Assembly (NCBI GenBank): GCA_038087015.1
Contig: JASBNA010000045.1
Location: forward strand, 186,001-250,000
DNA: 64,000 nucleotides
Source: Cerrena zonata
Taxonomy: Eukaryota; Basidiomycota; Agaricomycetes; Polyporales; Cerrenaceae
Direction: 5' to 3'
The position numbers were made by a program, and so were the translations under genes. Positions 41,372 to 52,000 of this stretch are shown here, in pieces. Position 1 is the stretch's first letter, and every line of letters begins with the position of its first letter. Below the pieces are notes generated by a model. That model had not been told where the DNA came from. It saw only the letters and a list, made by a program, of their open reading frames with translations, and did no database searches.

Positions 41372-42271
41372 TTTGCATCTAATAGCCAATTGACCTCTCT
41401 ATCAAGTAATTGCCCTATCAATCCACCTATACAGTTATCAGATCACTAATGGCTACGTATTCGCTGTACTGCTACAAGATTTTTTTTTTTTCAATTCTCC
41501 ATATTTTACAAGATGCGACATTGCACGTCTTCTTAATCACCTTTTTTTGATTTTTTCCTTTTCCTCCCACTATCATTTTTTTCTCTTTTAAATTCTGGCG
41601 GCAACTCTCTGTTCTTCACCACTCGAGGATGTTTGGAAGCCACGCTTACCTGCTGGCGGACGGTTGAGCCTGCGCACTTGCTGATTCTGGTTGTTGCTTA
41701 TTGATTTTGAAATTGGGTCGGGTTGGGGTTTGGTGCCAGATAACTGGTTAGCCGCCCTCTGAGATCCATGCTGCTGAAGAATGTGATTTTTTCTTCTTTT
41801 TTTGTTGCCGATTCAGCTGGCTGGAGGGCCCATGGCGGTATTCACTAGCCACCAGCTGCATATATCCATAGCTGCTTAGTTAATGATGATTGGGGTGTTG
41901 GTTGTATTAGTAAAGGTTATCAAGGAGGTCGTGTGCTAGTGGTCAAAAGAAAGACTCACACTAGAAAGAAGAGGAGGGAGAAAAAAAAACAAGACATACA
42001 ACGAAAGAAACAGAAAAAAAAGTAAAAGAGAGCTACATGTTTCTTTTCTGAATCTCCGATTATATCCAGGTTGTCGAGTGTATTCTAATTACTAGGGTAT
42101 ACAAGTTCAGAGGTGGTTTGTTTATTTTGTATCAGGTTTGCTTTGATTTAAATTGGTATCTGGTTTACTTTGATTGGTATCTGGTTTTCTTTGAGATAAG
42201 TTTAGTCAGAATCTTTGAAGTTTAGTTTTTAATTTTATTAGATATACTTTTATTACAGGATACTCGCTGAG
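41372..42271. promoter_or_regulatory. Divergent promoter ROT2 / BRE1
   Basis: 900 bp without a supported gene. A T run near 41480-41490, pyrimidine-rich tracts at 41545-41590, an A-rich purine tract at 41960-42030, and an imperfect 21-bp direct repeat at 42129-42196 just upstream of BRE1 (pattern GGTATCTGGTTT...CTTTGA, three copies). Confidence 0.5.
42129..42196. repeat. Imperfect 21-bp direct repeat upstream of BRE1
   Basis: Three related units: 42129-42148 (GTATCAGGTTTGCTTTGATT), 42155-42175 and 42176-42196 (both starting GGTATCTGGTTT). They end about 75 bp before the BRE1 ATG. Confidence 0.75.
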
Positions 42272-44365
42272 ATGAGTGGAGAGATTGATCGTAAGAGGTC
42301 ATTTGACGGCGACGAATCTGCACTGAAGAGATTTGAAAAATCCAAAGAACCGTTATCTAAATTAAGTGAAGATGGACCATTAACCCAGAATGATGTTATT
42401 TATTTTCAAAAAGAAGCTATTTGGAGACAAATGAATCATTATAAACAACAGACAAATATGCTTATTAAGGATGTTAATTTCTATAAATTAAATTATGAAG
42501 CCACTGAAAGTAAAATTAATATCATTGATAGTTGGTACGAACAAATAATTAAATTATTTGGTATTGCCGATAAAGATAATGAAGGGGTGGAAGATGACGA
42601 CTTAATCTTGATAAGGTTAAATAATCAATCAACCACCAGTATAAATTATCAATTAGATAAAAGAAGAGAATATTTGATTAAATTATTAAAACCAATAATT
42701 GAAAATAGTAAGATATCAAATATTGAATCTAAAGATTTAATTAATAAATATGAAAAGTTGAATCAAGAATTCAATTGGATTAAATCCGAAAAGGAAACAT
42801 TATCCAAAATGAAGAATGATTTAGAAAATAGGCTAGAATCTTTACAGGAAGAACTACTTGTTATACACAAGGAACGAGAACGCAAGAATAGTAAGACTTT
42901 AAAACGAGTTGATGAGAGTTTAGTGAAAGAGGAAGAAACACAATCCAATGGGCATTCCGAAATAAAGAAGGAGGAGGAGAAGGTTAAAGAAGAGGAGCCA
43001 ATCAAGGAAGAGATCAATAAAGAAGAGGTTGAAAAATTAAGTGTTGAAATTAAAGAATTACAAGCCGTTAATCAAGTTTTGAGTAAACAATTGAGTGAAA
43101 TCAACCATAAGATTGAAGAAAGCGAACAAGAGAAAGACCAAATGAAGAATCGATTAAACAATTTATCGGAGGAAGAATTAAAGAGAAGTAATATATATAT
43201 TGAGATGGTTGAACGGAATAATAAGTTGAATGACGATTTGAGTGAGGCTAATAAATTAAAGGATGGTCTTATTAAAAAGATTGAAGAATTAGAAAATGGT
43301 CAAGGAGAATATTCCAAGATGATGAATTCACAAGTGATTGAAGAAAATGAACAATTGAAGAATCAATTAAATAAAAGTGAACAAGATTTGGTTAGAATCC
43401 GAACCACTCGAGATGAATTAATATCGAAACAAACGATATTAAGACAAGAGATTGATAATAAACAAACCAATGAAGAATTGAATAAATTAAATAAAGTATT
43501 AAGTGATCAAATTACAACATTACAAGAACAAAAGGAAGAAAGAAGCGGGGGTGGAATCTATGAAAATTTAGATAAAGAAGAATTAATAAAACGAATCAAT
43601 GGATTAAATAATGAAATTAAAGAAATTGAAATGGCATTTCAACAAAGTCGAGAAATTAGTATTAAGAAGTTTGACCAACTAATTGAACACGATAATCTAA
43701 TCAAAAAGTTGAGTATTGAAAAAACTAAAGCCGATCAAAAATATTTTGCATCCATGAGATCAAAGGATTCATTAACTAATGAAAATAAAGTTTTAAAGAG
43801 TCAATTAGTGAAACTGCAAGAATTGATTAAAAATTTAAACGAAGTTGAAAAAAATTACTTAAACAAAATTGAAATATTGACTAAATCAATAAATGATTAT
43901 AAAATGATAAAAGAAGGATCAATTCAAGAAAATAGTAATTTACAAGAATTGGTTAAAATTACTAATTTAAAATATAAAAATATCGAAAGTGAATATGAAA
44001 AAATTCAATTAGAATTAAGTCAATTTAAACAAAAAAATCATTCTTGTGAAACTACTCTAAAACAAAACGAAATCCAAATTAATAAATTAGAGTCAAAATT
44101 AAAACAAGTTGAAAACTTGTTGGATAAATATAAATCCAATAACACTTCAAGCTTATTACAAGAAGATGAAAAACAATTAGAAGCTTTAAGATCAATTGCC
44201 AAATGCTCAGTTTGTTCCAAAAATTGGAAAGATACCGCAATTACCGTTTGTGGCCATGTGTTTTGCCAATCTTGCACCCAGGAAAGATTAGCTGCAAGAT
44301 TAAGAAGATGTCCTTCCTGTAACAAAGGGTTTTCTGCAAACGACTTACTATCAATTCACTTGTAA
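42272..44365 (+). CDS. BRE1: E3 ubiquitin ligase Bre1 (histone H2B)
   Basis: Nuclear RING E3 that, with Rad6, monoubiquitinates histone H2B and so promotes H3K4 and H3K79 methylation. 697 residues (S. cerevisiae 700). The N-terminus has the Bre1 signature ALKRFEKSKEP...DVIYFQKEAIWRQMNHYK. Residues ~100-630 are almost continuous coiled coil rich in Glu, Lys, Asn and Leu, with an acidic/Lys stretch near 225-255. The C-terminal C3HC4 RING (~645-684) reads CSVC...CGHVFCQSC...CPSC and ends NDLLSIHL. ATG at 42272. No breaks. Confidence 0.96.
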   Translation: MSGEIDRKRSFDGDESALKRFEKSKEPLSKLSEDGPLTQNDVIYFQKEAIWRQMNHYKQQTNMLIKDVNFYKLNYEATESKINIIDSWYEQIIKLFGIADKDNEGVEDDDLILIRLNNQSTTSINYQLDKRREYLIKLLKPIIENSKISNIESKDLINKYEKLNQEFNWIKSEKETLSKMKNDLENRLESLQEELLVIHKERERKNSKTLKRVDESLVKEEETQSNGHSEIKKEEEKVKEEEPIKEEINKEEVEKLSVEIKELQAVNQVLSKQLSEINHKIEESEQEKDQMKNRLNNLSEEELKRSNIYIEMVERNNKLNDDLSEANKLKDGLIKKIEELENGQGEYSKMMNSQVIEENEQLKNQLNKSEQDLVRIRTTRDELISKQTILRQEIDNKQTNEELNKLNKVLSDQITTLQEQKEERSGGGIYENLDKEELIKRINGLNNEIKEIEMAFQQSREISIKKFDQLIEHDNLIKKLSIEKTKADQKYFASMRSKDSLTNENKVLKSQLVKLQELIKNLNEVEKNYLNKIEILTKSINDYKMIKEGSIQENSNLQELVKITNLKYKNIESEYEKIQLELSQFKQKNHSCETTLKQNEIQINKLESKLKQVENLLDKYKSNNTSSLLQEDEKQLEALRSIAKCSVCSKNWKDTAITVCGHVFCQSCTQERLAARLRRCPSCNKGFSANDLLSIHL

Positions 44366-45438
44366 TTTTGTATTAATATCTATATCAATATCTATAGAAT
44401 GTATTATATTATCTTATCCTTATCGTAGCCAGCGCGAACCAGCAAAAAACCGAAATAGAACCGCTTTTACGGGTTGGCTTGCTCATTGTCGGGTTTTTGC
44501 AGGTTCGCCGGGAGGCAAGCGACGTGTCCACACTTGCCCCGGCCGCTGGCCAATCAGCGTGCGAGTTGGCGTAGCGCTTTTTGCAGGTTGCACTCGCGGT
44601 TACCCGGACGCTCAGCAAAACAGAACAAAAAAAAGAAGAACCAGCGCTTCTTCACTTTTTCACAACTACACCAATTGCCACTTCCCACTTCATCAGTAGA
44701 TCCCACCGATACGCCTACAGCACATCTATAATACATCTACCGTAGACCATGATAGTAGCACCCACGGTACACTATACCACCACTACATCTCCAGTTTGTT
44801 CAGCATGAAATACTAACAATACCCAGAGCTAGCAGGTCGTGTGCCAGTGCTGGCGGTAACCTGTAAAAAATTACATGACCCGACAATTTCATTCGCAGAA
44901 AAGTCCATTTTGCAAAGAGTATATAAATAAACACCCATTTCCTCAGCAGTTTTCCCTCTGCCCAAAACAAACAAACAAACAAAGCAAAAAAAAAAAATAC
45001 CTTAGACAAAGTAAAAGGTCCCCAAAAACACAAAAAGGGAAATATTACTGGGAATCCTCTTCTTTTCTTTTTTTTTTGCAGTCACTTGATTACTTTTTCA
45101 TTTGTTATTTTGTTATTTTTGTTGTTTTTGTTAATTGTTCTGTACTAGCCGTTCCTTTGTCCGTATTGGTCTCCTTCAGTGATTGATCATTGTCGAGCTT
45201 CACAAGCCAATAGAATATAGGAGAAGCAATATTAAAAAGGACAGAAAAAAGAAGAAGCAGAAGAGCAAAAAAAAATTGTTATATTTAAATCTGTTCCTTT
45301 TCGCACTGTTTTTCTTTTTTTTTTTTTTTTTCCTTTTTGCCTCTTTCCTGCTTATTTTTTACAGTTTGTACTCTTTTTTTTTTGTTTGCAGGTTGCACTC
45401 TTTTCTTCTCGCCGAGATAGACCCGTACATCTTATCCT
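44366..45438. promoter_or_regulatory. Intergenic region upstream of BDF1
   Basis: About 1.07 kb. The left part (44425-44620) is clearly G+C-rich and contains a CCAAT box (44550-44554). TTTGCAGGTTGCACTC occurs exactly at 44580-44595 and again at 45385-45400; its first ten bases also occur at 44496-44505. The right part carries long T tracts (45065-45080, 45312-45335, 45371-45386). Just before the ATG, AGACCCGTACATC (45419-45431) is a Rap1-like motif. The 60-100 codon frames here have no coding character. Confidence 0.55.
45419..45431. promoter_or_regulatory. Rap1-like motif adjacent to the BDF1 ATG
   Basis: AGACCCGTACATC carries the ACCCGTACAT core; it ends 7 bp before the BDF1 start codon. 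That is too close for a usual activator site, so it would lie in the transcribed leader unless transcription starts very near the ATG. Confidence 0.4.
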
Positions 45439-47346
45439 ATGGCTGAAGAAGTTAATCCAGCGGCCACTCCCGCTGCTGCCGGTCCAGAAACTAATACTCC
45501 AGTGCAAACGCCGTCTTCTGACAATTTCTTTGAAAAAGGTGGGAATCCAACCGAAGTCAATGATGCTGCTCCGCAAATTGAACCAGAAAAACCATTGTCA
45601 CCTCCGAACCCTTCTCCAAGTCCTGAAAAACATAAACTAGAGGATGATGAACATGAACAAGAAGCTAAGAAACAGAAAACTGAAGATGATATAAAGCAAG
45701 AAGATGATGAGCCAAAACAAGCTGCTGATGCATCGTTGCCTCAATTTACTGAGCCAGCTCCAAAACCTCCAATGGAACCAGATATGAATAATTTACCTTC
45801 AAATCCAATGCCAAAACATCAAACCAAATATGCTCTTAATACTATCAAAGTCATCAAACGCTTAAGAGATGCTAATCCTTTTTTACAACCGGTTGATACT
45901 GTCAAATTGAATATTCCCTTTTATTATAATTACATTCAAAGACCAATGGATTTATCTACCATTGAACGTAAATTGAATGCAAATGCTTACGAAGAGCCAA
46001 CTCAGGTTGTGGATGATTTTAATTTAATGGTTAATAATTGTCGCAAATTTAATGGTGAAGCAGCATCTATATCTAAAATGGCTCTTAATATTCAAGCCCA
46101 ATTCGAAAAACATATGTTAAATATGCCTCCTAAAATCTTACCAAACAATGGTGAGGGTTCAAAATCAGCTGTTCCTCTCAATTCCAGAAGAAGAGCTATT
46201 GTTGTTGATTCGGAATCTAAGAAAGAATCAGTTGCTGCTCAAAGACCAAAACGTACTATTCATCCTCCAAAATCAAAAGAATTACCATATGATGTAAGAC
46301 CTAGAAAAAAGAAGTTTGCTGCTGAATTAAGATATTGTAATCAAACCATCAAAGAATTAACTTCAAAGAAACATTATAATTATAATTTCCCATTTTTATC
46401 TCCAGTTGATACAGTGGCCTTGAATATTCCTAACTATAATGAAGTTATTAAAACTCCAATGGATTTAGGTACTATTCAAACTAAATTAGCTAATAATCAA
46501 TATGAAAATGGTGATGATTTTGAAAAAGATGTCCGTTTGGTTTTTCAAAATTGTTACAGTTTTAATCCTGAAGGTACTGATGTTAATATGATGGGTCATC
46601 GTTTAGAAGCAGTTTTCAATAAAAAATGGGCTAACCGTCCAATTCCTGCTCCTACTCCTCCTCAAAGTGAAGGAGAATATTCTTCTGATGAAGATGATGA
46701 ACCGGAAATTAGTGAAGATATGTTGAGTGAAGTTCCTGCAATTAAATTTATGGAAAATCAAATCACTAGAATGAAGATTGAATTAGATGAATTGAAGAAA
46801 CAACATCTTAACCAATTAAAAGAACAAAGAGATGCAAGACGTAAAAAAAGAAGATCCAAGAAATCTAAAAGATCAAGATCTTCAACTAATTTAAGCAACG
46901 AGTTAAATTCAAATAATAATGATGCCGTAAATAATCAACCAGTGGTTACTTATGAAATGAAAAAACAAGTAAGTGAATCGGTTCCAACTTTATCTGATAA
47001 AAAATTACAATCCTTGATCAAAATTATTAAAGATGATATTGATTTAAGTAATGAAGATGAAGTTGAATTAGATATGGATCAATTGGCCGATGGTACAGTT
47101 TTGAAATTATATAATTTCTTATTTGGTAAGAAGGCGGCTTCTTCTGCAATGAAGAAAAAGAAGAGAAATTTGGATAATATTGATCAATTAGAACAATTGA
47201 AATCTCAATTATTGTTATTCGAAAACGATAATGATGGTGATAACTCTTTGAATAATAATGCTGCAATCAATAATCTTAATCTTCTTGCTAATCAACAAGA
47301 ATCTTCCGATGATGATATTAGTTCAGAATCCTCTGAAGAAGAATAA
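45439..47346 (+). CDS. BDF1: BET-family double bromodomain protein Bdf1
   Basis: Acetyl-histone reader associated with TFIID and SWR1, acting in transcription initiation and anti-silencing. 635 residues (S. cerevisiae 686). An acidic, Pro-rich N-terminus is followed by bromodomain 1 at ~123-225 (NPFLQPVDTVKLNIPFYYNY...PMDLSTIERKL, acetyl-lysine Asn in NNCRKFN). Bromodomain 2 is at ~298-400 (FPFLSPVDTVALNIPNYNEV...PMDLGTIQTKL, Asn in NCYSFN). A coiled coil then a Lys/Arg/Ser tract (KKRRSKKSKRSRSS) near 473-486 precede the ET domain at ~512-565 (LSDKKLQSLIKIIKDDI). It ends in an acidic Ser-rich tail (SSDDDISSESSEEE) that resembles CK2 sites. No breaks. Confidence 0.96.
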   Translation: MAEEVNPAATPAAAGPETNTPVQTPSSDNFFEKGGNPTEVNDAAPQIEPEKPLSPPNPSPSPEKHKLEDDEHEQEAKKQKTEDDIKQEDDEPKQAADASLPQFTEPAPKPPMEPDMNNLPSNPMPKHQTKYALNTIKVIKRLRDANPFLQPVDTVKLNIPFYYNYIQRPMDLSTIERKLNANAYEEPTQVVDDFNLMVNNCRKFNGEAASISKMALNIQAQFEKHMLNMPPKILPNNGEGSKSAVPLNSRRRAIVVDSESKKESVAAQRPKRTIHPPKSKELPYDVRPRKKKFAAELRYCNQTIKELTSKKHYNYNFPFLSPVDTVALNIPNYNEVIKTPMDLGTIQTKLANNQYENGDDFEKDVRLVFQNCYSFNPEGTDVNMMGHRLEAVFNKKWANRPIPAPTPPQSEGEYSSDEDDEPEISEDMLSEVPAIKFMENQITRMKIELDELKKQHLNQLKEQRDARRKKRRSKKSKRSRSSTNLSNELNSNNNDAVNNQPVVTYEMKKQVSESVPTLSDKKLQSLIKIIKDDIDLSNEDEVELDMDQLADGTVLKLYNFLFGKKAASSAMKKKKRNLDNIDQLEQLKSQLLLFENDNDGDNSLNNNAAINNLNLLANQQESSDDDISSESSEEE

Positions 47347-47793
47347 TCTTATATCCTATTCAATTCATATTTTTCCCTTTCCTCCCTTTCCCCAATCATA
47401 TGGTGTACTATAGTTATGTATATTATCTTTTCTTTTCTAATCTTCTTCCCTAATGGATATAGGAAATCTTCATTAATCATTCTATGTTCCTTGTAATATT
47501 ATGTATATATTTAATACTTTGTTCGTTATCGTAGTTTTTGCCATTTCCATTGGTGTTTGATCTTGGGTGCGTATCCACCTTCCTATTAAAGTAACACTAT
47601 CCATGGTCTTCCTCGAATTTTTTTTCTTTTCGCTCTGCTCAAATGCAAAAAACTCATCTACTCGTAATTCGACGATAATGATTTCTTATCTGAACCTGTC
47701 TGAACAACCCTTTATCATTTAAATATCTTTGATTCCCCTGAAATAGTCCTCTTACTATTATTTCTTTAATCTTTTTTTGTTCGCTCATTAAAG
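47347..47793. other. Intergenic region BDF1 / DUS4
   Basis: 447 bp between two same-strand genes. Pyrimidine-rich start (CCCTTTCCTCCCTTTCC, 47375-47391), AT-rich middle, T tracts near 47619 and 47772. No gene, repeat or motif that I trust. Confidence 0.5.
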
Positions 47794-48879
47794 ATGTCAG
47801 ACATAACGGATCAAATATCACGTCTTTCGGTCAAAGATGTAAAACCAAATATGACTATTTCACCAAGAAATCCCGATCATAATCCACTTCATTTGATTAA
47901 AAATATGAAAGCAAAACATGGGAGACCTGCTTTTATAGCAGGCCCCATGGTCAGATACTCTAAGCTTCCATTTCGTGAATTAGTTCGTAATTTCAACTGC
48001 GATATAGTTTACACTCCAATGATTTTAGCAAGAGAATTTGTTCGTAATGATATTGCTAGATTGTCTGATTTCACTACTAATGATAAAGACAGATCTGTGA
48101 TCGTTCAGGTTGGTGCAAGCAATGTTGAAGACTTGCTTAAATTTGTCGATATGATTTACCCTTACGTGGATGGTATCGGATTGAATTGCGGATGCCCTAT
48201 AAAAGAACAAATAAGAGAAGGTATTGGTGCAGCCTTAATGTCCGAACCCGAATTAGTTTCATCAATGGTTAAAGCCGTTAAAGAGAAGTATGGTGACTCG
48301 ATAGTAATTGAAACCAAAATAAGAATCCATAATGATTTAAATGAAACAATTAACTTTGTGAAAATGGTTGAAAAAAATGGAGTCGATTTCATAACGGTTC
48401 ACGGTAGAACAAAAAATACCAGATCCTCCATACCAGCAAATTATGATGCTATTAAATTAGTCAAGGAAACCGTGAATGTTCCTGTAGTGGCAAATGGTGA
48501 TTGTTTCTCATTAAAAGATGCCTTTGAAATTGCAGAGTATACAGGTGTTGATGGAGTAATGGCAGTTAGAGGTATCTTGGCAAATCCAGCAATCTTTGCA
48601 GGCTTTGATAAGACCCCTTGGTCTGCTGTTGAAATATTTTGGGATCTCGCTACTAGTTATGGTTTACCCTTCAGAATTACTCAACACCATTTATCTCAAA
48701 TGTTGGAAAAAATCATTCCAAGGAAATATTTAAAAGAAATGAATGAAACTAATAATATGATCGATATGATCGACTGGTTTGATTTACATTTTAACTTAAA
48801 GAGGGCCGGTGACGAAAATTTTGCAACCGCTATAGAACCTACTTGGAAGCAAAGTAGAGAAGAAATGGCTCACATTTAA
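47794..48879 (+). CDS. DUS4: tRNA-dihydrouridine synthase 4
   Basis: FMN-dependent reductase that makes dihydrouridine at positions 20a and 20b of cytoplasmic tRNAs. 361 residues (S. cerevisiae 367). The TIM-barrel entry is FIAGPMVRYSKLPFRELVR (~residues 48-66), followed by VYTPMILAREFVRND. The catalytic cysteine is in GIGLNCGCPIKEQIREGIGA (~129-148). Later come DFITVHGRTKNTRSS and PVVANGDCFSL with the FMN-binding barrel strand. NCGCP, rather than the NxGCP of other Dus groups, fits the Dus4 class. ATG at 47794. Convergent with SMC4. Confidence 0.95.
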   Translation: MSDITDQISRLSVKDVKPNMTISPRNPDHNPLHLIKNMKAKHGRPAFIAGPMVRYSKLPFRELVRNFNCDIVYTPMILAREFVRNDIARLSDFTTNDKDRSVIVQVGASNVEDLLKFVDMIYPYVDGIGLNCGCPIKEQIREGIGAALMSEPELVSSMVKAVKEKYGDSIVIETKIRIHNDLNETINFVKMVEKNGVDFITVHGRTKNTRSSIPANYDAIKLVKETVNVPVVANGDCFSLKDAFEIAEYTGVDGVMAVRGILANPAIFAGFDKTPWSAVEIFWDLATSYGLPFRITQHHLSQMLEKIIPRKYLKEMNETNNMIDMIDWFDLHFNLKRAGDENFATAIEPTWKQSREEMAHI

Positions 48880-49007
48880 TTACACTCTTATAGATCTCTA
48901 TTACATATTGTCATGGATTCATGCTTTCAAAAGCCGGCATTTTTCTTTCATTTCTTCAAGGACTTAATATTATTTAATTTATTTTACAAATACTATACAT
49001 GTAGACC

Positions 49008-52000
49008 TTACTTACTTTCTTCGAGGCCAGGATTCAAGAAATCCTTATTTTGTAATGATATACTTCTAGTCATATTGTTGACCTTGTAAATACCAACTAA
49101 TTGCTGGGCTAATTCGAACATATTATTTCTTAAGGATATAACAACAAATTGTGCATTCTTGGTTCTTTCCTTAATATAATTTGCGACAATCGATACGTTC
49201 CTGAAGTCTAATGCTGCATCAATCTCATCCATAACATAAAGGGGAGTTGGCTTATATCTATGAAGGGCAAAGACTAAAGCTAATGAACTCAAAGTCTTTT
49301 CACCACCAGATAAATTTGATATATTTTTCCATGATTTTTTAGGTGGCATAACACTGAACAATATTCCTTCAGAAAATGGATCCAAACTGTCCACAAGTTC
49401 CAATTCGGCGTTACCCCCCATTGTAATCATTTGATACATTTCCTTCAATGACATAGAGATTGTATTGAAACCTTCCATGAATTCATCTAATCTCTTTCTC
49501 TTCAATTCTTCACAATAATTTTTGATCTCGTCTCTTTCTTCTACCGCAACGTTCAAGTCGTTACGACGAGACTCAAACTCAAGTTTTTTCACACCATATT
49601 CTTTTAAAACTTCTATGTCAGTTTTCACATTATTCATATAATTCTCGAGCTCTTGAATATCATTTTGGACTTCCTCTTGGTCAATACGCATTAGCTCTTC
49701 CTCACCAAGTTGTTCGATAACCGATCCATTATACTTAACACGATCCTCTTCATTAAGCCAATCTATGTATGGTTCAACATCACGAACAACAAGATTCTGT
49801 AAACTTTCTTTATCCTCCTCTATCTCGCGTTTACAACGCTTAACAATAGCCACATACTTTTCGAGTTTGTTTTCGATCTCAATCTCTACTGATTTAAATT
49901 CGTTGATTTTTTGTGCTCTTTCATCAAGATCGTTCTTAATGTTTTCTAAATTCTCTTCGTGTTCTTCTCTTTGTTGTTGAATATCACTTAATTTCTTATT
50001 GAGCTCTTCCAATTCACTGAACTTTTCAGATTGAAATTGCTGAGCACTTTCTAATTCCTTTTGAGCTACGGTAAATTCTTCTTCGGCTTCGGCAATGAGC
50101 TTCGTGTGTCTCTTAATGTCATTTTCAAGCTTCTTTATAGCCATAACATCATTGGAAGTTTTCTCGTTGATGATTTCAATTTTTTGTTTGATGGAGTCAA
50201 CTTTAGAATTTTGAATTCTTAACTCAACCCCACCGGCTTCCATTATTTTCTCTTCTAGTTCCTTGATTTGGCTCTCTGAATCAATCATTTGGGACTTCAA
50301 GTCTTGCTTTTCATCTTCTAGTTTTTCCCGTTCATTAACCTTAGAACGTATTTCTTCATCAACTTTCTGCACGGTATCCGTGTTTTCATTCTCTGCAATT
50401 AATAACTTACACCTTTGTGATACGTCTTTCTTTTCTGAAGACAAAGCTTCAATATCAAGCTTCAACCTGGAGATAGTAAGTTCAAGTTCAGGCTTCATAT
50501 CCTTAAGTTTTTGTAATGTTTGTACCTTTTCCTGGAATTCATTATTTGCTTGGTCAAATTCAGTTTCTAAATCATTCAATTTCCTTCTCATTTCATCTAC
50601 TTCATCTTCTGTATGAATTCCATCATTGCTGGTAGTATTCGATGAGAGTCTCATACCTCCTTTAGCACGGAAGTTACCCCCACCAGACATGGTACCAGAT
50701 GTGTCAACAAGCTTACCATCTAACGTAACAACTCTAAATCGTCTATTAGCACCATAAGCAACGCTCCTGGCTTCTTGAAGGTTAGATGCTACCAAAGTAT
50801 CACGCAATTTGCTATAGAAAGCTGGTAAGAATTTTGGATCCTGAGGAGTTATTAAATCAAATAGTCTTCTCACCGTAGCAGGGTTACCAGGAGTCTGAAT
50901 AGGCGCTAAGTTGAAATTTCTTAACTTGTTCAAGCAAATAAAATTAGCATAACCTAAGCGATTTTTACGTAAGTAATCAATACAGGTTTGAGCCGTTTCA
51001 ACTGTTTCAACGACCATGGAATCTAACGCATTGCATGCTGTGGAAATAGCTGTATCGTATGCATCATCAATTTGTGCCAAATCTCCAAGTCTACCATAAA
51101 AACCACTAATACGCCCAGATTTGGCTAATCTCAAAAGACTTGATAGAACCTTTATTCTTGTTCTGATTATTAGAAAAAGAACTGATTACTTCTTGGGTCT
51201 TTTGACGGGTTGCCGATAGATGTGACCTCTTGCCATCAAGTTTCTGTTTTTGATGGTTACATTGTTCTTCTCCTAGTTGTATTTGTTCAGCTACACGAGT
51301 TAACTTAGTTTCAACCGAAGAAAACTCATGCTCCTTCTGCTTACCTTCCTTTTTGATATCTATAAGTCTTTGTCTTGCCTCATTCAATTGGTTTGTATGA
51401 CTCTGTTTTTGACTTTCTAGCATTTCAATGGACGAATTGATTAATTGAATTGCACTTTCTTTATCTTTAAGCTTGTCATTCCATGGTTCTAACTTAGTTT
51501 GAAGCTCTTCAATCTTCTTAGTGAAGACAGCAGTTTTATCTGTTAATTTTCTTCTCATCTCATTCAACTTTTGCTTCTCCAACTCTAGATTTTGAGTATG
51601 TTCTTCTAGTTCAGTTTTGTATTGCATGTTCGCTTCGTTAGAAGCTTCGAGCTTTTGTTTAGAAGTTGATAAGGTATGTTCCAGCAGTTGTTTACTTTTT
51701 TCGAGTTTCTTAGTTTTACTGGACAAGTTCTTTATCTTTCTCTTCAAGAGTAACGTTAGCTTTATTGACAGACTTTTGCTTCTTCGATAAACTTTGAAGA
51801 TCCTTATCTAGCTCGGAAATAATTTCCCTTAATCTCATCTTGTTTTTTGGTGTATTCGTCAATTTCTTTTCGATAACTCTTTATTTTTTTCCTTTTCAGC
51901 TTCTAATTCACTATTCAAGTCGTTAACCTGATTGTTCGTTTTGATGAAGTAACTTTATTATTTTCATGTATACTAATCTGAAATTGAATCGATTGTTTAT

